From Clostridia bacterium (lineage in GTDB: Bacteria > Bacillota > Clostridia > Christensenellales > CAG-917), in assembly GCA_900754695.1 (NCBI GenBank), contig CAAEDU010000111.1:1-34827 (forward strand): a stretch of DNA of 34,827 nt. The letters run 5' to 3'. The position numbers and the translations under genes are program-made. A model generated the notes under the pieces. That model was given only the letters and a program-made list of their open reading frames with translations, searched no databases and had not been told where the DNA came from. Below, piece by piece: positions 14,301-23,332 of this stretch (within the stretch, counting starts at the first letter, position 1; every line of letters begins with the position of its first letter).

Positions 14301-16496
14301 TCATTTTCTGTCGTATTTGTAGTAGTTGATGAGGCACCCGTCCAGCACGATGCGCTTTTCGGTGTCCGTGAGCGCGTCCATATAAAGGGTGATGTCGCAA
14401 GCCACGCCGTCCCGCACAAGCTTTGCCGCGAACTCCTTCGCGCCGCTCTCCACCGCCGCTCTCACGCCCGGGATGACAACGATGTCCCCGAGCTCGAACT
14501 CGGTGTCGCGGCTGAGGAGGGGGAGCATCCCCCAGTTGATGAGGTTGGAGCGGTAGCGCTTGGTGGCATACTCGCGGGCGATGTTCGCGCTGCCGCCGAG
14601 GAAGCGCTGGCAGCTTGCCGCCTGTTCGCGCGCACTGCCGTCGCCGGGCTTCACCGCAAAGACCGCGCTGCCCACGGTCAGCTCACCCTTGATGCCGCAA
14701 AGTGCCGCCGCCGCTTTCACGTCCGCATTGTCGCCGTCGCGCACCTCTTTGGAACGCCCGACGTAGCCCGGATCCTTGCGGCTCAGCGCGAATTCCGCAA
14801 GACGGAGCGGATTGCTGCGGTAAGAGGAGGTCTCGCCCGAGGGGATGAGCTCGTCCGTCGTGGTGACGGGGTCGTTGATGACGCTGCAAAGTTTGACGGC
14901 GAGGTTCTCTTTCAAAGGCTCGCTCGCGGGGATGTCCGTGATATTGGGACCGTACACGAGCTCCACGGAAGAGTCCGCCCTGCCGAAGCCGTTGTAGACG
15001 CGGGAGACGTAGACCGCGGGATCGTACTCGAAGGGCGCGATGTTCTCCTCGAAATCGAGACCGAGGGCGGAAGTCAGCACGCCGCCGTTCGCCGCCGTCG
15101 CCGCGATGGACCTCGCGTCCATGAGCGCGACGGACGCCACCTGCCCTTCCGCGGGCTTGGAGCCCTCTCTGCGCTCGAAGTTGCGGGTAGTGTGACGGAC
15201 GGAGAAGCCGTTGTTGCAGGGCACGTCGCCCGCACCGAAGCAGGGACCGCAGAAACAGGGTTTGAGCACCGCGCCGCTCTCGATCAAAGAGGCGATATAT
15301 CCTTTCCTCACCAACGCGAGGTTGGTGGGCTGGCTGCCCGGATAGACGGTGAGGTTGAACGCTCCCGTGCCGACCGCTTTCCCTTTGAGGATGTTTGCGG
15401 CGACGGCGATGTTGTCGTAGGTGCCGCCCGCGCATCCCGCGATGACGCCCTGGGACACGACGATCCTGCCGTCCACGATCTTATCCGTGAGCCTGAACGC
15501 GCCGGGTTTCAGCCCGAGCAGCCTGCAGCCGTTCTCTTCGGTCTCCTCGAGGATGTCGCGGGGATGTGCGATGAGTTCCGCGAGCGGGACCACGTTGGAG
15601 GGATGGAAGGGTAGCGCGATCATGGGCTCCACCTTGTCAAGCTCGATGACCACGGCGCCGTCGTAGAGCGCGCCCTCACCGGGAGCGATGCGTCTGAACT
15701 CCTCTCCCCTGCCGTAGGCGGAAAGATAGTCCCGCACCTTGTCGTCCGTCATCCAGACGGAACTGAGGCATGTGCTCTCCGTCGTCATGACGTCTATGCC
15801 GTTGCGGTACTCGACGGGGAGCGCGGCGATGCCCTCGCCCACGAATTCCAGCACCGCGTTCTTGACAAAACCGCTCTTGAAAGTCGCCCCGATGAGCGCG
15901 AGCGCGACGTCCTGCGGACCCACGCCCTTTCTGACTTTGCCTTTGAGTTCCACCGCTATGACGCGGGGATAGGCGATGTCATATGTACGCCCGAGCAGTT
16001 GCTTGACAAGCTCCGGACCGCCCTCGCCCACCGCCATGGTGCCGAGCGCGCCGTAACGGGTGTGACTGTCGCTGCCCAGGATCATCTTCCCCGGCGCCGC
16101 GAACATCTCGCGCATATAGCTGTGGATGACGGCTTGGTTGGCGGGCACATAAATGCCGCCGTACTTCTTTGCGGCGGAAAGCCCGAAGACGTGATCGTCC
16201 TCATTGATGGTGCCGCCCACCGCGCACAGACTGTTGTGGCAGTTGGTGAGCACATAAGGCATCGGGAACTTCTCGAGCCCGCTCGCCCTCGCGGACTGGA
16301 TGATGCCGACATAGGTGATGTCGTGGGACGCCATGGCGTCGAACTTCACCCTGAGTGCGGAGTCATCGCCCGAGGTGTTGTGGGCGGAGAGCACGGAATA
16401 CGCCATGGTGCGCTTTGCGGAAGAGTCCTTACACTCCGCCGCAGGCACGAGGGTACCGTTTGCGAAACACATCTTCTGGTCGTAAATTTTAAGCAT
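14301..16496 (-). CDS. Aconitase-superfamily hydratase
   Basis: A [4Fe-4S] dehydratase/hydratase of the aconitase superfamily, 731 residues. GSDSHT (141-146) is the family substrate-loop motif. All three cluster ligands can be placed: Cys355 in IAGCAGGTYDN, and Cys416 and Cys419 in CFCGPCFGAG, matching the CGPC of aconitase. The swivelling C-terminal domain ends with a YRSNLINWGMLPLL-type segment. It is distinct from classical AcnA/AcnB and LeuC in these motifs; clostridial genomes list such proteins simply as 'hydratase'. The start at 16496 is preferred over an ATG five codons upstream because GAGG lies 9 bases before it. It heads the acyl-CoA ligase-ior-paaK transcription unit. Its substrate is unknown. 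Confidence 0.87.
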   Translation of the reverse strand: MLKIYDQKMCFANGTLVPAAECKDSSAKRTMAYSVLSAHNTSGDDSALRVKFDAMASHDITYVGIIQSARASGLEKFPMPYVLTNCHNSLCAVGGTINEDDHVFGLSAAKKYGGIYVPANQAVIHSYMREMFAAPGKMILGSDSHTRYGALGTMAVGEGGPELVKQLLGRTYDIAYPRVIAVELKGKVRKGVGPQDVALALIGATFKSGFVKNAVLEFVGEGIAALPVEYRNGIDVMTTESTCLSSVWMTDDKVRDYLSAYGRGEEFRRIAPGEGALYDGAVVIELDKVEPMIALPFHPSNVVPLAELIAHPRDILEETEENGCRLLGLKPGAFRLTDKIVDGRIVVSQGVIAGCAGGTYDNIAVAANILKGKAVGTGAFNLTVYPGSQPTNLALVRKGYIASLIESGAVLKPCFCGPCFGAGDVPCNNGFSVRHTTRNFERREGSKPAEGQVASVALMDARSIAATAANGGVLTSALGLDFEENIAPFEYDPAVYVSRVYNGFGRADSSVELVYGPNITDIPASEPLKENLAVKLCSVINDPVTTTDELIPSGETSSYRSNPLRLAEFALSRKDPGYVGRSKEVRDGDNADVKAAAALCGIKGELTVGSAVFAVKPGDGSAREQAASCQRFLGGSANIAREYATKRYRSNLINWGMLPLLSRDTEFELGDIVVIPGVRAAVESGAKEFAAKLVRDGVACDITLYMDALTDTEKRIVLDGCLINYYKYDRK

Positions 16497-16520
16497 AGAA
16501 AAATACCTCAATTAAAAACG

Positions 16521-16549
16521 ATTATATTCCACGCGCGCGCATAAGTCAA
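16521..16549 (-). promoter_or_regulatory. Promoter of the hydratase-ligase-ior operon
   Basis: Minus strand: TTGACT, 17 bases, TATAAT, about 25 bases upstream of the hydratase start. The spacer carries an alternating GCGCGCGCG run. Confidence 0.8.
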
Positions 16550-16658
16550 ATCAAAATCGCAGACGGCGGCGCATGAAAAGTGCGCGCCCGCGCGCACCCT
16601 GCGCACAGGCGCTCATGGCGCGGAGGAAATGCGGGGCATGACCCGCCGTTTTTCATGG

Positions 16659-16768
16659 GGCCGCCGCGGCGCGCGGACACGCTCCGCAAGTGAGAAAACG
16701 ACGATACTTCCCCCGCATTTGCGCATGTCCGCCGCGACGCACGGGCGCGTTCCGCAATGGAGAAAAAC
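16659..16768. repeat. Short direct repeat in the hydratase/GNAT spacer
   Basis: The 347-base gap 16497-16843 has no credible gene. It contains a degenerate direct repeat of about 42 bases at 16659-16700 and 16727-16768 (shared cores CCGCCGCG, CTCCGCAAG/TTCCGCAATG and GAGAAAA), a promoter at its left and a terminator at its right. Function unknown. Confidence 0.55.
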
Positions 16769-16773
16769 CGGGG

Positions 16774-16801
16774 AAAAAGAAGCCCGCACGAAAATGCGGG
16801 C
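16774..16801 (-). terminator. Terminator after the DUF2156-GNAT gene
   Basis: On the minus strand, GCCCGCA/TGCGGGC with a 6-base loop is followed by TTCTTTTT, 43 bases past the stop codon at 16844. Confidence 0.85.
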
Positions 16802-16843
16802 GGAAGTGCCGTTTGCGCAAAAACGCGGGGTTTATCAATGTTT

Positions 16844-18298
16844 TCAGACGCTTAAAGTCAGATAAGTGAAATTATACTCCCCGCAGGGACGGGTGGTGAC
16901 TGCCGCGAAACCGAGGGCTTTGAGGTTGTTGAGAGAGGGCTCGTTGTCATACTGCACGACGGCGCAAAGCGTGCAGGGAGCAAGCTCCCTTCTCGCATAC
17001 GCGATGACGTCGCGGCAGAGAGTGGAGGACACTCCCCGTCCCCGCATGTCCGCCGCCGTCATTATGCCGCTGAACTCATAGAACCTGCCGCCCGCTTTGC
17101 CGCATATCTCGGCAAGGGAAGCGCCGTATTCCTCATCGCGGTCCACGGCGCAAGTGGCGATGAGCCTACCCTCCGAGTAGGCGCCGAACATCGTGCCGTG
17201 GGTGAGCACTCCGTGCAGTTCCTCGGGGGTGTAGTTAAGGAAGAAGAGCTTGTCCGCGAGCTTCTCCCTCTCGCCCTCGAGGAAGGACATCACCTCGTCG
17301 TAGTCCGCGTCCGAGAGCACTCTGACGTCGAAGCGGACGCGAGGGGTGCCCACCCTGTTCAGGGTCTTGGAAAAGAGCTTGCCCATCCTGTCCGCATAGC
17401 AGTCCGAGAAACTCCCCGCGGGCTTCAGAACGTATTTTTCGAGGAGGAAGGCGGGATAATAGCTGAGCTTTGACTTCCTCAGCCCTTCAAGCCCCATATC
17501 CTCCTGGCGGTTGATATACTCGCAGCCCGTGAAATTGCGCGCGGCGAATTCGTGGGCGAGATAGCTGTACACGCCGTCGTAGCGGGTGTCCGCCTTCTCG
17601 TACATCTCGATGGCGGTGCCCGTGGGCAGGATCTCCCCTATCGCGATGCCCGCCATCTTCCCGTCCACGCGCAGTATGTCGCAGACGAGGTCTCCCGCGA
17701 GGGCTGCTTTGATCCAGCCGCGCACGATCTCGCTCTCTCTTGCGGCGCTCTCCTCCGCGCTGCCGTCGAAGTCGCGCTCTTTGAGCCACGCCCTTTCAAA
17801 CTCCACGATGTCCGGGATGTCCGCCTCCGTCAGTCGGGTCATGGAAGAGGAATAGTTCTTTGAAAACCGCGCGACGTGGTTGCGTTTCGCGTGATAGCGC
17901 TTGCCTGCGAGCGCGACGAAATCCTCTGTCTTGTAGACATACTCCGCCCAGTCGCGGTGGGTGTAGATGTAGTAGCCGCCGTAGGTCGCGTTCACGAATT
18001 CCTCCGTGCAGAAGGCAAAACAGGCGCCTTCGGGCAGGGCTGCAGCCGCCTCTTCGAGAGTGATGCCGCTCCCCTCCCTCACGAGAGGAGGCCAATAATA
18101 GAGAGTGCCGTCCATGACGGCGCGCAGATAGAGCACGTCGCCCGCGTCGAGATACTCCCCCTCGTCGAACCATTGCACGAAAGCGTAATAGGAATAGTCG
18201 CTGCCTCTATAAGTCTTGCCTGTGAGATAGCGGCGCAAAATGTCTTTGAGTTCCGCACCGAAAGGGCGGAATGCTCCGTCGTCGAAATTTATGCTCAT
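16844..18298 (-). CDS. DUF2156-like / GNAT two-domain acyltransferase
   Basis: A 484-residue cytoplasmic protein with two acyltransferase-type folds. Residues 1 to about 295 resemble the DUF2156 (phosphatidylglycerol lysyltransferase C-terminal-like) domain: RYHAKRNHVARF, then YLAHEFAARN and YINRQEDMGLEGLRKSK, as in FemX/MprF-type aminoacyl transferases. Residues about 315-484 are a GNAT domain with MRGRGVSSTLC as the acetyl-CoA pyrophosphate loop and a C-terminal NEPSLNNLKALGF segment. No membrane segment is seen, so it is not a full MprF. The substrate is unknown; transfer to a small molecule, peptide or lipid is possible. It lies at the end of the pgsA-valS-membrane protein run. Confidence 0.8.
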   Translation of the reverse strand: MSINFDDGAFRPFGAELKDILRRYLTGKTYRGSDYSYYAFVQWFDEGEYLDAGDVLYLRAVMDGTLYYWPPLVREGSGITLEEAAAALPEGACFAFCTEEFVNATYGGYYIYTHRDWAEYVYKTEDFVALAGKRYHAKRNHVARFSKNYSSSMTRLTEADIPDIVEFERAWLKERDFDGSAEESAARESEIVRGWIKAALAGDLVCDILRVDGKMAGIAIGEILPTGTAIEMYEKADTRYDGVYSYLAHEFAARNFTGCEYINRQEDMGLEGLRKSKLSYYPAFLLEKYVLKPAGSFSDCYADRMGKLFSKTLNRVGTPRVRFDVRVLSDADYDEVMSFLEGEREKLADKLFFLNYTPEELHGVLTHGTMFGAYSEGRLIATCAVDRDEEYGASLAEICGKAGGRFYEFSGIMTAADMRGRGVSSTLCRDVIAYARRELAPCTLCAVVQYDNEPSLNNLKALGFAAVTTRPCGEYNFTYLTLSV

Positions 18299-18314
18299 GG
18301 CGGGATGGTGGATG

Positions 18315-18794
18315 TCAGTCCTTTTTGTTTTTCTTTTCGGGAGGGGTGAAGAAGTCCGCGGTGGCGTTCTCGCACCTGCGTTCGAGCTCGGTGAGCATCC
18401 GCTTCGCGTCCTTTTCGGTGAGGTTGAGCCTGGTCACGGTGTCGGAGAGCGCCCCTTCCTTGCGCCATGTGACGAAGATCTCCCCCGTCGCGGCGTTGAC
18501 GGAGATACGGTTTATCTCATCGTATGCGACAAAATCGCCGAAGACCGCCATGCGCGCGTGGATGCCGTCCTCGCGGAGTTCGTAGCGGCTGCAAAGGAGC
18601 AGGAGCACCGCAAAGACGTCGATGACCGCCGCCGCCGCGAGCGAGGTCGCCGCGACTGCGGTGTTGGCGGTGGTGAAAGCGGGCAGGACGCCCGAGAGCA
18701 TCACTGCGTCCAGCACGATGATGGCTGCGCCCGCAAGCGTGATGAGGGCGATGAGCGCCGTCTTGATCCAACCGAAAAACATCCTGAATCTCAT
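18315..18794 (-). CDS. Small membrane protein with PH-like domain
   Basis: The 159-residue protein has two N-terminal transmembrane helices (about 10-33 and 43-67). A cytoplasmic domain follows, beginning SRYELREDGIHARM and continuing through YDEINRISVNAATGEIFVTW. This layout, two helices then a strand-rich domain starting with 'Y.l...gi', is that of bacterial PH-domain (bPH) membrane proteins of unknown role. The C-terminus is lysine-rich. It lies 13 bases after the next membrane gene and 16 bases before the GNAT fusion, so the three are probably co-transcribed. Confidence 0.7.
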   Translation of the reverse strand: MRFRMFFGWIKTALIALITLAGAAIIVLDAVMLSGVLPAFTTANTAVAATSLAAAAVIDVFAVLLLLCSRYELREDGIHARMAVFGDFVAYDEINRISVNAATGEIFVTWRKEGALSDTVTRLNLTEKDAKRMLTELERRCENATADFFTPPEKKNKKD

Positions 18795-18807
18795 GATATG
18801 CCTGTCG

Positions 18808-19779
18808 TCATTCCTCGGAGTCTTCCTCCGAGAGGCGCGCCTGATTTTCCGCGCGGTAGCCGAACTCCACCGTGTCCACGACGTTGGCGGCGTCGGTGTA
18901 GAAGCTCATGCCCGTCATCTTATAATAGCCCACGAGCTCGATGGTGCGGAAGAGGAAGTAGTCGAGCGACGGGATGACGACGATCACCAGCCCGAACGTG
19001 GGGACGGAAAGCCCCGCCATCAACGCGAACGCCGCAAAGAAGGTGATGACAAACGCTTTCATCAGCCCTTTGAGGTTGAGCTTGACGGCGCGCAGACTGC
19101 GTCCGAAAGCCGTGTACATGCTCTCCCCTTCCACAAAGAGCAGCCTCGGGAGCCAGCCCCCGAAGAAGGCGCTGCGCAGCGACACCACGATGATGCCGAG
19201 CAAGATCGTGATGGGGAACGCGAACACTCCGACCGCCGTGAACAGCCCCCACACGAGGAGCACGGCGAGGATGATGAGCGCGATGTCGATGGGCACCGCG
19301 ATCGACACTCTGCACGCGGCGAATTTGACCGCCTGTTTGAAGTTGAGCGCCATGGAAGACGGCAGCCCTATGCGCATGTTGGAGGACATGAGCTGCTTGA
19401 CGGAATAAGCCGTGGGATAGTAGCTCAGCGACACGATGAACGAGTAGAGCGCATAGAGGAAGATGGCGATGAAAGCGAGCGCGGCGCATAGACCGCTCTC
19501 CCCCACGACCGCGGCAACGAGACCGCCCACCGCCGCAGGTATGCTGGAGATGAACTCCCTGATGCTCATGCCGTCATCGAGGAAGGAATCGAGCTCGCCC
19601 GTCAGCGTCCGGAATGCGTCCGCGACCTCGGGAGCTTCCCCGAGTGCGTCGAAAACGGGCACCAGCACGGCGGCGCCTATGCACGCGGTGATGATCATTG
19701 CGATGAGCACCCACACGAAGATCCTGATGACATATCCCATGTTGGAGAACAACAGGGACAGCGCATATTTGAATTCCAT
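18808..19779 (-). CDS. Polytopic membrane protein, function unknown
   Basis: A 323-residue integral membrane protein with about five or six hydrophobic segments: roughly 13-42, 84-120, 160-205 (two helices) and 243-275. Between them is an amphipathic region with the 'R-S-L-x-x-V-K-L-N' pattern (FGRSLRAVKLNLKG). The short acidic C-terminus is cytoplasmic by charge. I recognise no transporter signature. It shares layout with the neighbouring 289-residue protein, and both resemble the clostridial membrane proteins of unknown function that sit near the inner face of envelope gene clusters. GAGGGAAT precedes the ATG. Confidence 0.75.
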   Translation of the reverse strand: MEFKYALSLLFSNMGYVIRIFVWVLIAMIITACIGAAVLVPVFDALGEAPEVADAFRTLTGELDSFLDDGMSIREFISSIPAAVGGLVAAVVGESGLCAALAFIAIFLYALYSFIVSLSYYPTAYSVKQLMSSNMRIGLPSSMALNFKQAVKFAACRVSIAVPIDIALIILAVLLVWGLFTAVGVFAFPITILLGIIVVSLRSAFFGGWLPRLLFVEGESMYTAFGRSLRAVKLNLKGLMKAFVITFFAAFALMAGLSVPTFGLVIVVIPSLDYFLFRTIELVGYYKMTGMSFYTDAANVVDTVEFGYRAENQARLSEEDSEE

Positions 19780-19826
19780 ATTCCCTCACAACCGACACTT
19801 TAAGTGCCGATCCTATGCGATAAAAC

Positions 19827-20696
19827 TTATTTTGTGTCGCGGAGACGCTTTTTGTCTCTGCGCGCGGTCTTTCTTGACCAGATGTCCGTCTTGTTGAGGT
19901 CCATGCGCTCCGTGCCCGTCACGTCATAGAACTGCACATACATCACGGTGATGTAATAAGGCAGGGCGACGGCGATGGCGACGCCGTCCAGCACGACGCG
20001 GACGACGGGGTCGGAGGTGAGCGCGCTCACCACCGCCATGGCGACGGCGAACGGGAGCAGACCCAGAAACAGAGTGAATGCGCTCGACGGGAGCCTGCCT
20101 GACATCTGTCTCCACCCCAGCCTGAACGCCTCGCCGCTGCGCATCCCCGTGTGCAGCATGAAGGGCGGCCACAAAAGCAGCCCGGACATGACGAAGAGGA
20201 AGACCGCCGTCACCGCGATGAGCGAGAAGAGGGAGAGCACCAGCCACGCTTCGCCGGAGCCGAACAGCCGCGCCCATGCGTAGTAAAGCAGGGTGAGCAG
20301 GACGTCCGCGAGCTCGAACGCCACTCCCGCGGCGAGCCCGAAGCGCAGCGCCGTCAGGATGTTGTAGTTGATGCGCGTCTTCGCTCTGCGGAAGGAGAGA
20401 GTGAACTCCCCTATCCTCATGTGTCTGTCCACGATGCCGAAGAGCAGGGCGATGACGAAGATGCACAGGGCGAGCCCTATGATGCCCACCCAATAGAAGT
20501 CGTAGGAGAGGAAGTGCATCTGCTTGTAGAGCGACGCAAAGCTGTCCGCATGGATATCCTCATAAGACGCGAGCATATACAGCCCCGCCGACGGCGAAAA
20601 CAGGAGCGCCGCAAGAAGGGAGGGGACGACTGAGAGCAGCACCATCTGTGCGCCCTTGTCGAAAAAGTAGGACAGCGTGGCTTTAAGACACTTCAT
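19827..20696 (-). CDS. Polytopic membrane protein, function unknown
   Basis: A 289-residue membrane protein with about six hydrophobic segments (roughly 15-40, 68-90, 112-140, 148-178, 203-225 and 233-258). Arg/Lys-rich loops include FRRAKTRINYN and the basic C-terminus (RKTARRDKKRLRD). The segment SGEAFRLGWRQMSGR parallels FGRSLRAVKLNLKG in the next gene, so the two may be distant paralogues or partners. Its start lies 1 base before the valS stop in transcription order, so its translation is coupled to valS. No function can be assigned. Confidence 0.75.
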   Translation of the reverse strand: MKCLKATLSYFFDKGAQMVLLSVVPSLLAALLFSPSAGLYMLASYEDIHADSFASLYKQMHFLSYDFYWVGIIGLALCIFVIALLFGIVDRHMRIGEFTLSFRRAKTRINYNILTALRFGLAAGVAFELADVLLTLLYYAWARLFGSGEAWLVLSLFSLIAVTAVFLFVMSGLLLWPPFMLHTGMRSGEAFRLGWRQMSGRLPSSAFTLFLGLLPFAVAMAVVSALTSDPVVRVVLDGVAIAVALPYYITVMYVQFYDVTGTERMDLNKTDIWSRKTARRDKKRLRDTK

Positions 20697-20697
20697 T

Positions 20698-23319
20698 TCA
20701 CTCCAAAGCGTGCAGCTTCTCCTTGAGTTTCCCGCACCTGTCCTCGGCTTGAGCGAGCTTCTCGCGCTCGCCGTCGACGAGTTTCTGCGGAGCTTTGGCG
20801 ACGAACGCCTTGTTGGCGAGCAGCGCTTTCAATCTGCTCACCTCCGCCTCTGCTTTTGCTATCTCCTTGGAAAGGCGTTCCCTTTCCTTATCGGTGTCCA
20901 CCATATCTCCGAGGGGCACCAGCACTTCCGCGGCGCCGGTGACGATGGCGACCGTCTTTTCGGTGACGTCCGCCCTGCCCTCCACAAACCTGACCTCGCT
21001 TATGCCGGCGAGCTTTTCCAGCCACACCTCCGCCTGACGCATGAACTTCGCGTCCGCGGGGATGACGTACGCCGTGATCTTCTTGCCCACGGGGACGTTC
21101 ATCTCCGCGCGCATGTTCCTGACCGCGACGATGGTCTCGCGCAGCGCCTCGAAGTTCTTCTCTTCCTTGCGGAACACCGTCTTCTTGTTGTAGGAGGGCC
21201 ACTCGGACACCATGAGCACACTGCCCTTGGGCGCGTATTTGGAATAGATCTCCTCCGTGATGAAGGGGATGAAGGGGTGCAGGAGCTTGAGGATGGCGGT
21301 GAGCACATAGGTCAGCATCGCGACCGCATGCGAGTGCGCCTTCTTGTCCCCGCTGTAAAGGAGGGGCTTGGACATCTCGATGTACCAGTCGCAAAACTCC
21401 GACCACGTGAAATCGTAAAGTTTCGCCGCCGCGAGCCCTATCTCGTACTTATTGAGGTTGATGGTGACGTCCTTCACCACATCGTTGAGGCGGGTGAGGA
21501 TCCACTTGTCCGCGCCGTTCAGCCTCGTCGGGAAGGAGAGGTCGTCGTCCGCCTCGGTGTTGGTGATGACGAACCTGCTCGCGTTCCACAGCTTGTTGAT
21601 GAAGTTGCGGCAGCTCTCGATCTTGCCCACCGTGAAGCGGGTGTCGCTGCCGGGAGCGATGCCCGTCGCGAGGGAGAAGCGCAGCGCGTCCGCGCCGTAC
21701 TTGTCGATGAGCTCCAAAGGATCAACGCCGTTGCCCGCGCTCTTGGACATCTTCTTGCCGTTGGCGTCGCGCACCAGCCCGTGGATGAGCACTTCGGAGA
21801 AGGGCGGCTCGTGCATCATCTCGATGCCGCTGAAGATCATCCTCGCCACCCAGAAGAATATGATGTCGTACGCCGTGACGAGAACGTTGGTGGGATAGAA
21901 ATAGGAGAGATTTTTGTTCTTTCTCGGATACCCCAGCGTGCTGAAAGGCCAGAGCGCGGAGCTGAACCACGTGTCCAGCACGTCCTCGTCCTGATGCATA
22001 TGTCCGCCGCACTTTGGGCAGCACTCGGGCGCGGTCTTCGCCACCACGGTCTCGCCGCAGTCGTCGCAGTACCACGCGGGGATGCGGTGTCCCCACCAGA
22101 GCTGACGGGAGATGCACCAGTCCTTGATGTTCTCCATCCAGTTGTAATAGGTCTTCTCGAAGCGCTTGGGGATGAACTCCACCTTCTTGCTCTTCACCGC
22201 TTTGATGGCGGGCTCGGCAAGCGGCTTCATCTTGACGAACCATTGCTTGGAAACGATGGCTTCCACCGTCTCGCCGCAGCGGTAGCACTCGCCGACATTG
22301 TGAGCATAGGGCTCGATCTTCTCCATATAGCCCTGTTCTTCAAGGTCCTTGACGACCGCCGCCCTGCACTCCAGCCTGTCCATGCCGCAGTACTTGCCTG
22401 CGTTCTCGTTCATCCTGCCCTCGTCGTCGATGACGCGGATGACGGGCAGATCGTGCCTGAGACCGAGCTCGAAATCGTTGGGATCGTGCGCGGGAGTGAT
22501 CTTCACCGCGCCGGTGCCGAAACCGATCTCGACATAATCGTCCGCGACGACGGGGATGACCCTGTCCGTCAAAGGCAGACGGAGCATGCGCCCCACATAT
22601 CCCGCCATGCGCTCGTCCTTGGGATTGACCGCGACAGCGGTGTCGCCGAGCATGGTCTCGGGACGGGTGGTCGCGATGGTGAGCGAACCGTCGCCGTCCG
22701 CGAAAGGATAGCGGTAATACCACAGATTGGACTGCTGCTCTCTATATTCGACTTCCGCGTCGGAGAGCGCCGTCTTGCAGTGCGGGCACCAGTTGATGAT
22801 GCGGTCGCCGCGATAGATGAGACCTTTCTTATAGTAGCGCACGAAAGCGTCCACCACCGCCGCCGAGAGGTTCTTGTCCATCGTGAACGCCTCTTTGGAC
22901 CAGTCGCAGGAAGTGCCGAGGCGTTTGAGCTGCTCGACGATCCTGCCGCCGTACTTGTCCTTCCACGCCCACGCGCGCTCGAGGAAGCCCTCTCTGCCGA
23001 CGTCCGCCTTGGTGAGACCCTCTTCCTTCTTCATCTGCTCCACGATCTTGACCTCCGTCGCGATGGAGGCGTGGTCGGTGCCGGGGAGCCAGAGCGCCTC
23101 ATAGCCGCTCATGCGCTTGAAGCGGATGATGATGTCCTGTATGGTCTGGTTGAGAGCGTGCCCCATATGCAGCTGCCCCGTGATGTTGGGGGGCGGCATC
23201 ATTATGGTGAAAGGCTCTTTGTCGTCGTTGGGATGAGCCTCGAAATATTTGCCCTTGAGCCAGAAGTCGTAGATCCGCTTCTCGAAAGAGGGATCGTAAG
23301 TCTTTTCCATCTTGTCCAT
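20698..23319 (-). CDS. valS: Valyl-tRNA synthetase
   Basis: Charges tRNA-Val. The 873-residue class I enzyme has HIGH as HMGH (51-54) inside PPPNITGQLHMGHAL and KMSKS at 523-527. The editing (CP1) domain carries TTRPETMLGD, and a zinc-binding insert has Cys418/421/434/437. The C-terminal coiled-coil arm is present (DTDKERERLSKEIAKAEAE). The start at 23319 is preferred over an upstream in-frame ATG at 23397 because AAAGGA lies 8 bases before it and the extra residues would be basic, low-complexity sequence overlapping pgsA. No T-box leader is visible. Confidence 0.97.
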   Translation of the reverse strand: MDKMEKTYDPSFEKRIYDFWLKGKYFEAHPNDDKEPFTIMMPPPNITGQLHMGHALNQTIQDIIIRFKRMSGYEALWLPGTDHASIATEVKIVEQMKKEEGLTKADVGREGFLERAWAWKDKYGGRIVEQLKRLGTSCDWSKEAFTMDKNLSAAVVDAFVRYYKKGLIYRGDRIINWCPHCKTALSDAEVEYREQQSNLWYYRYPFADGDGSLTIATTRPETMLGDTAVAVNPKDERMAGYVGRMLRLPLTDRVIPVVADDYVEIGFGTGAVKITPAHDPNDFELGLRHDLPVIRVIDDEGRMNENAGKYCGMDRLECRAAVVKDLEEQGYMEKIEPYAHNVGECYRCGETVEAIVSKQWFVKMKPLAEPAIKAVKSKKVEFIPKRFEKTYYNWMENIKDWCISRQLWWGHRIPAWYCDDCGETVVAKTAPECCPKCGGHMHQDEDVLDTWFSSALWPFSTLGYPRKNKNLSYFYPTNVLVTAYDIIFFWVARMIFSGIEMMHEPPFSEVLIHGLVRDANGKKMSKSAGNGVDPLELIDKYGADALRFSLATGIAPGSDTRFTVGKIESCRNFINKLWNASRFVITNTEADDDLSFPTRLNGADKWILTRLNDVVKDVTINLNKYEIGLAAAKLYDFTWSEFCDWYIEMSKPLLYSGDKKAHSHAVAMLTYVLTAILKLLHPFIPFITEEIYSKYAPKGSVLMVSEWPSYNKKTVFRKEEKNFEALRETIVAVRNMRAEMNVPVGKKITAYVIPADAKFMRQAEVWLEKLAGISEVRFVEGRADVTEKTVAIVTGAAEVLVPLGDMVDTDKERERLSKEIAKAEAEVSRLKALLANKAFVAKAPQKLVDGEREKLAQAEDRCGKLKEKLHALE

Positions 23320-23332
23320 TTGAATCTGTCCT

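Noticed and set aside
14040..15614. 524-codon plus-strand ORF opposite the hydratase
   Set aside because: Antisense shadow with His/Arg/Val-rich low-complexity composition.
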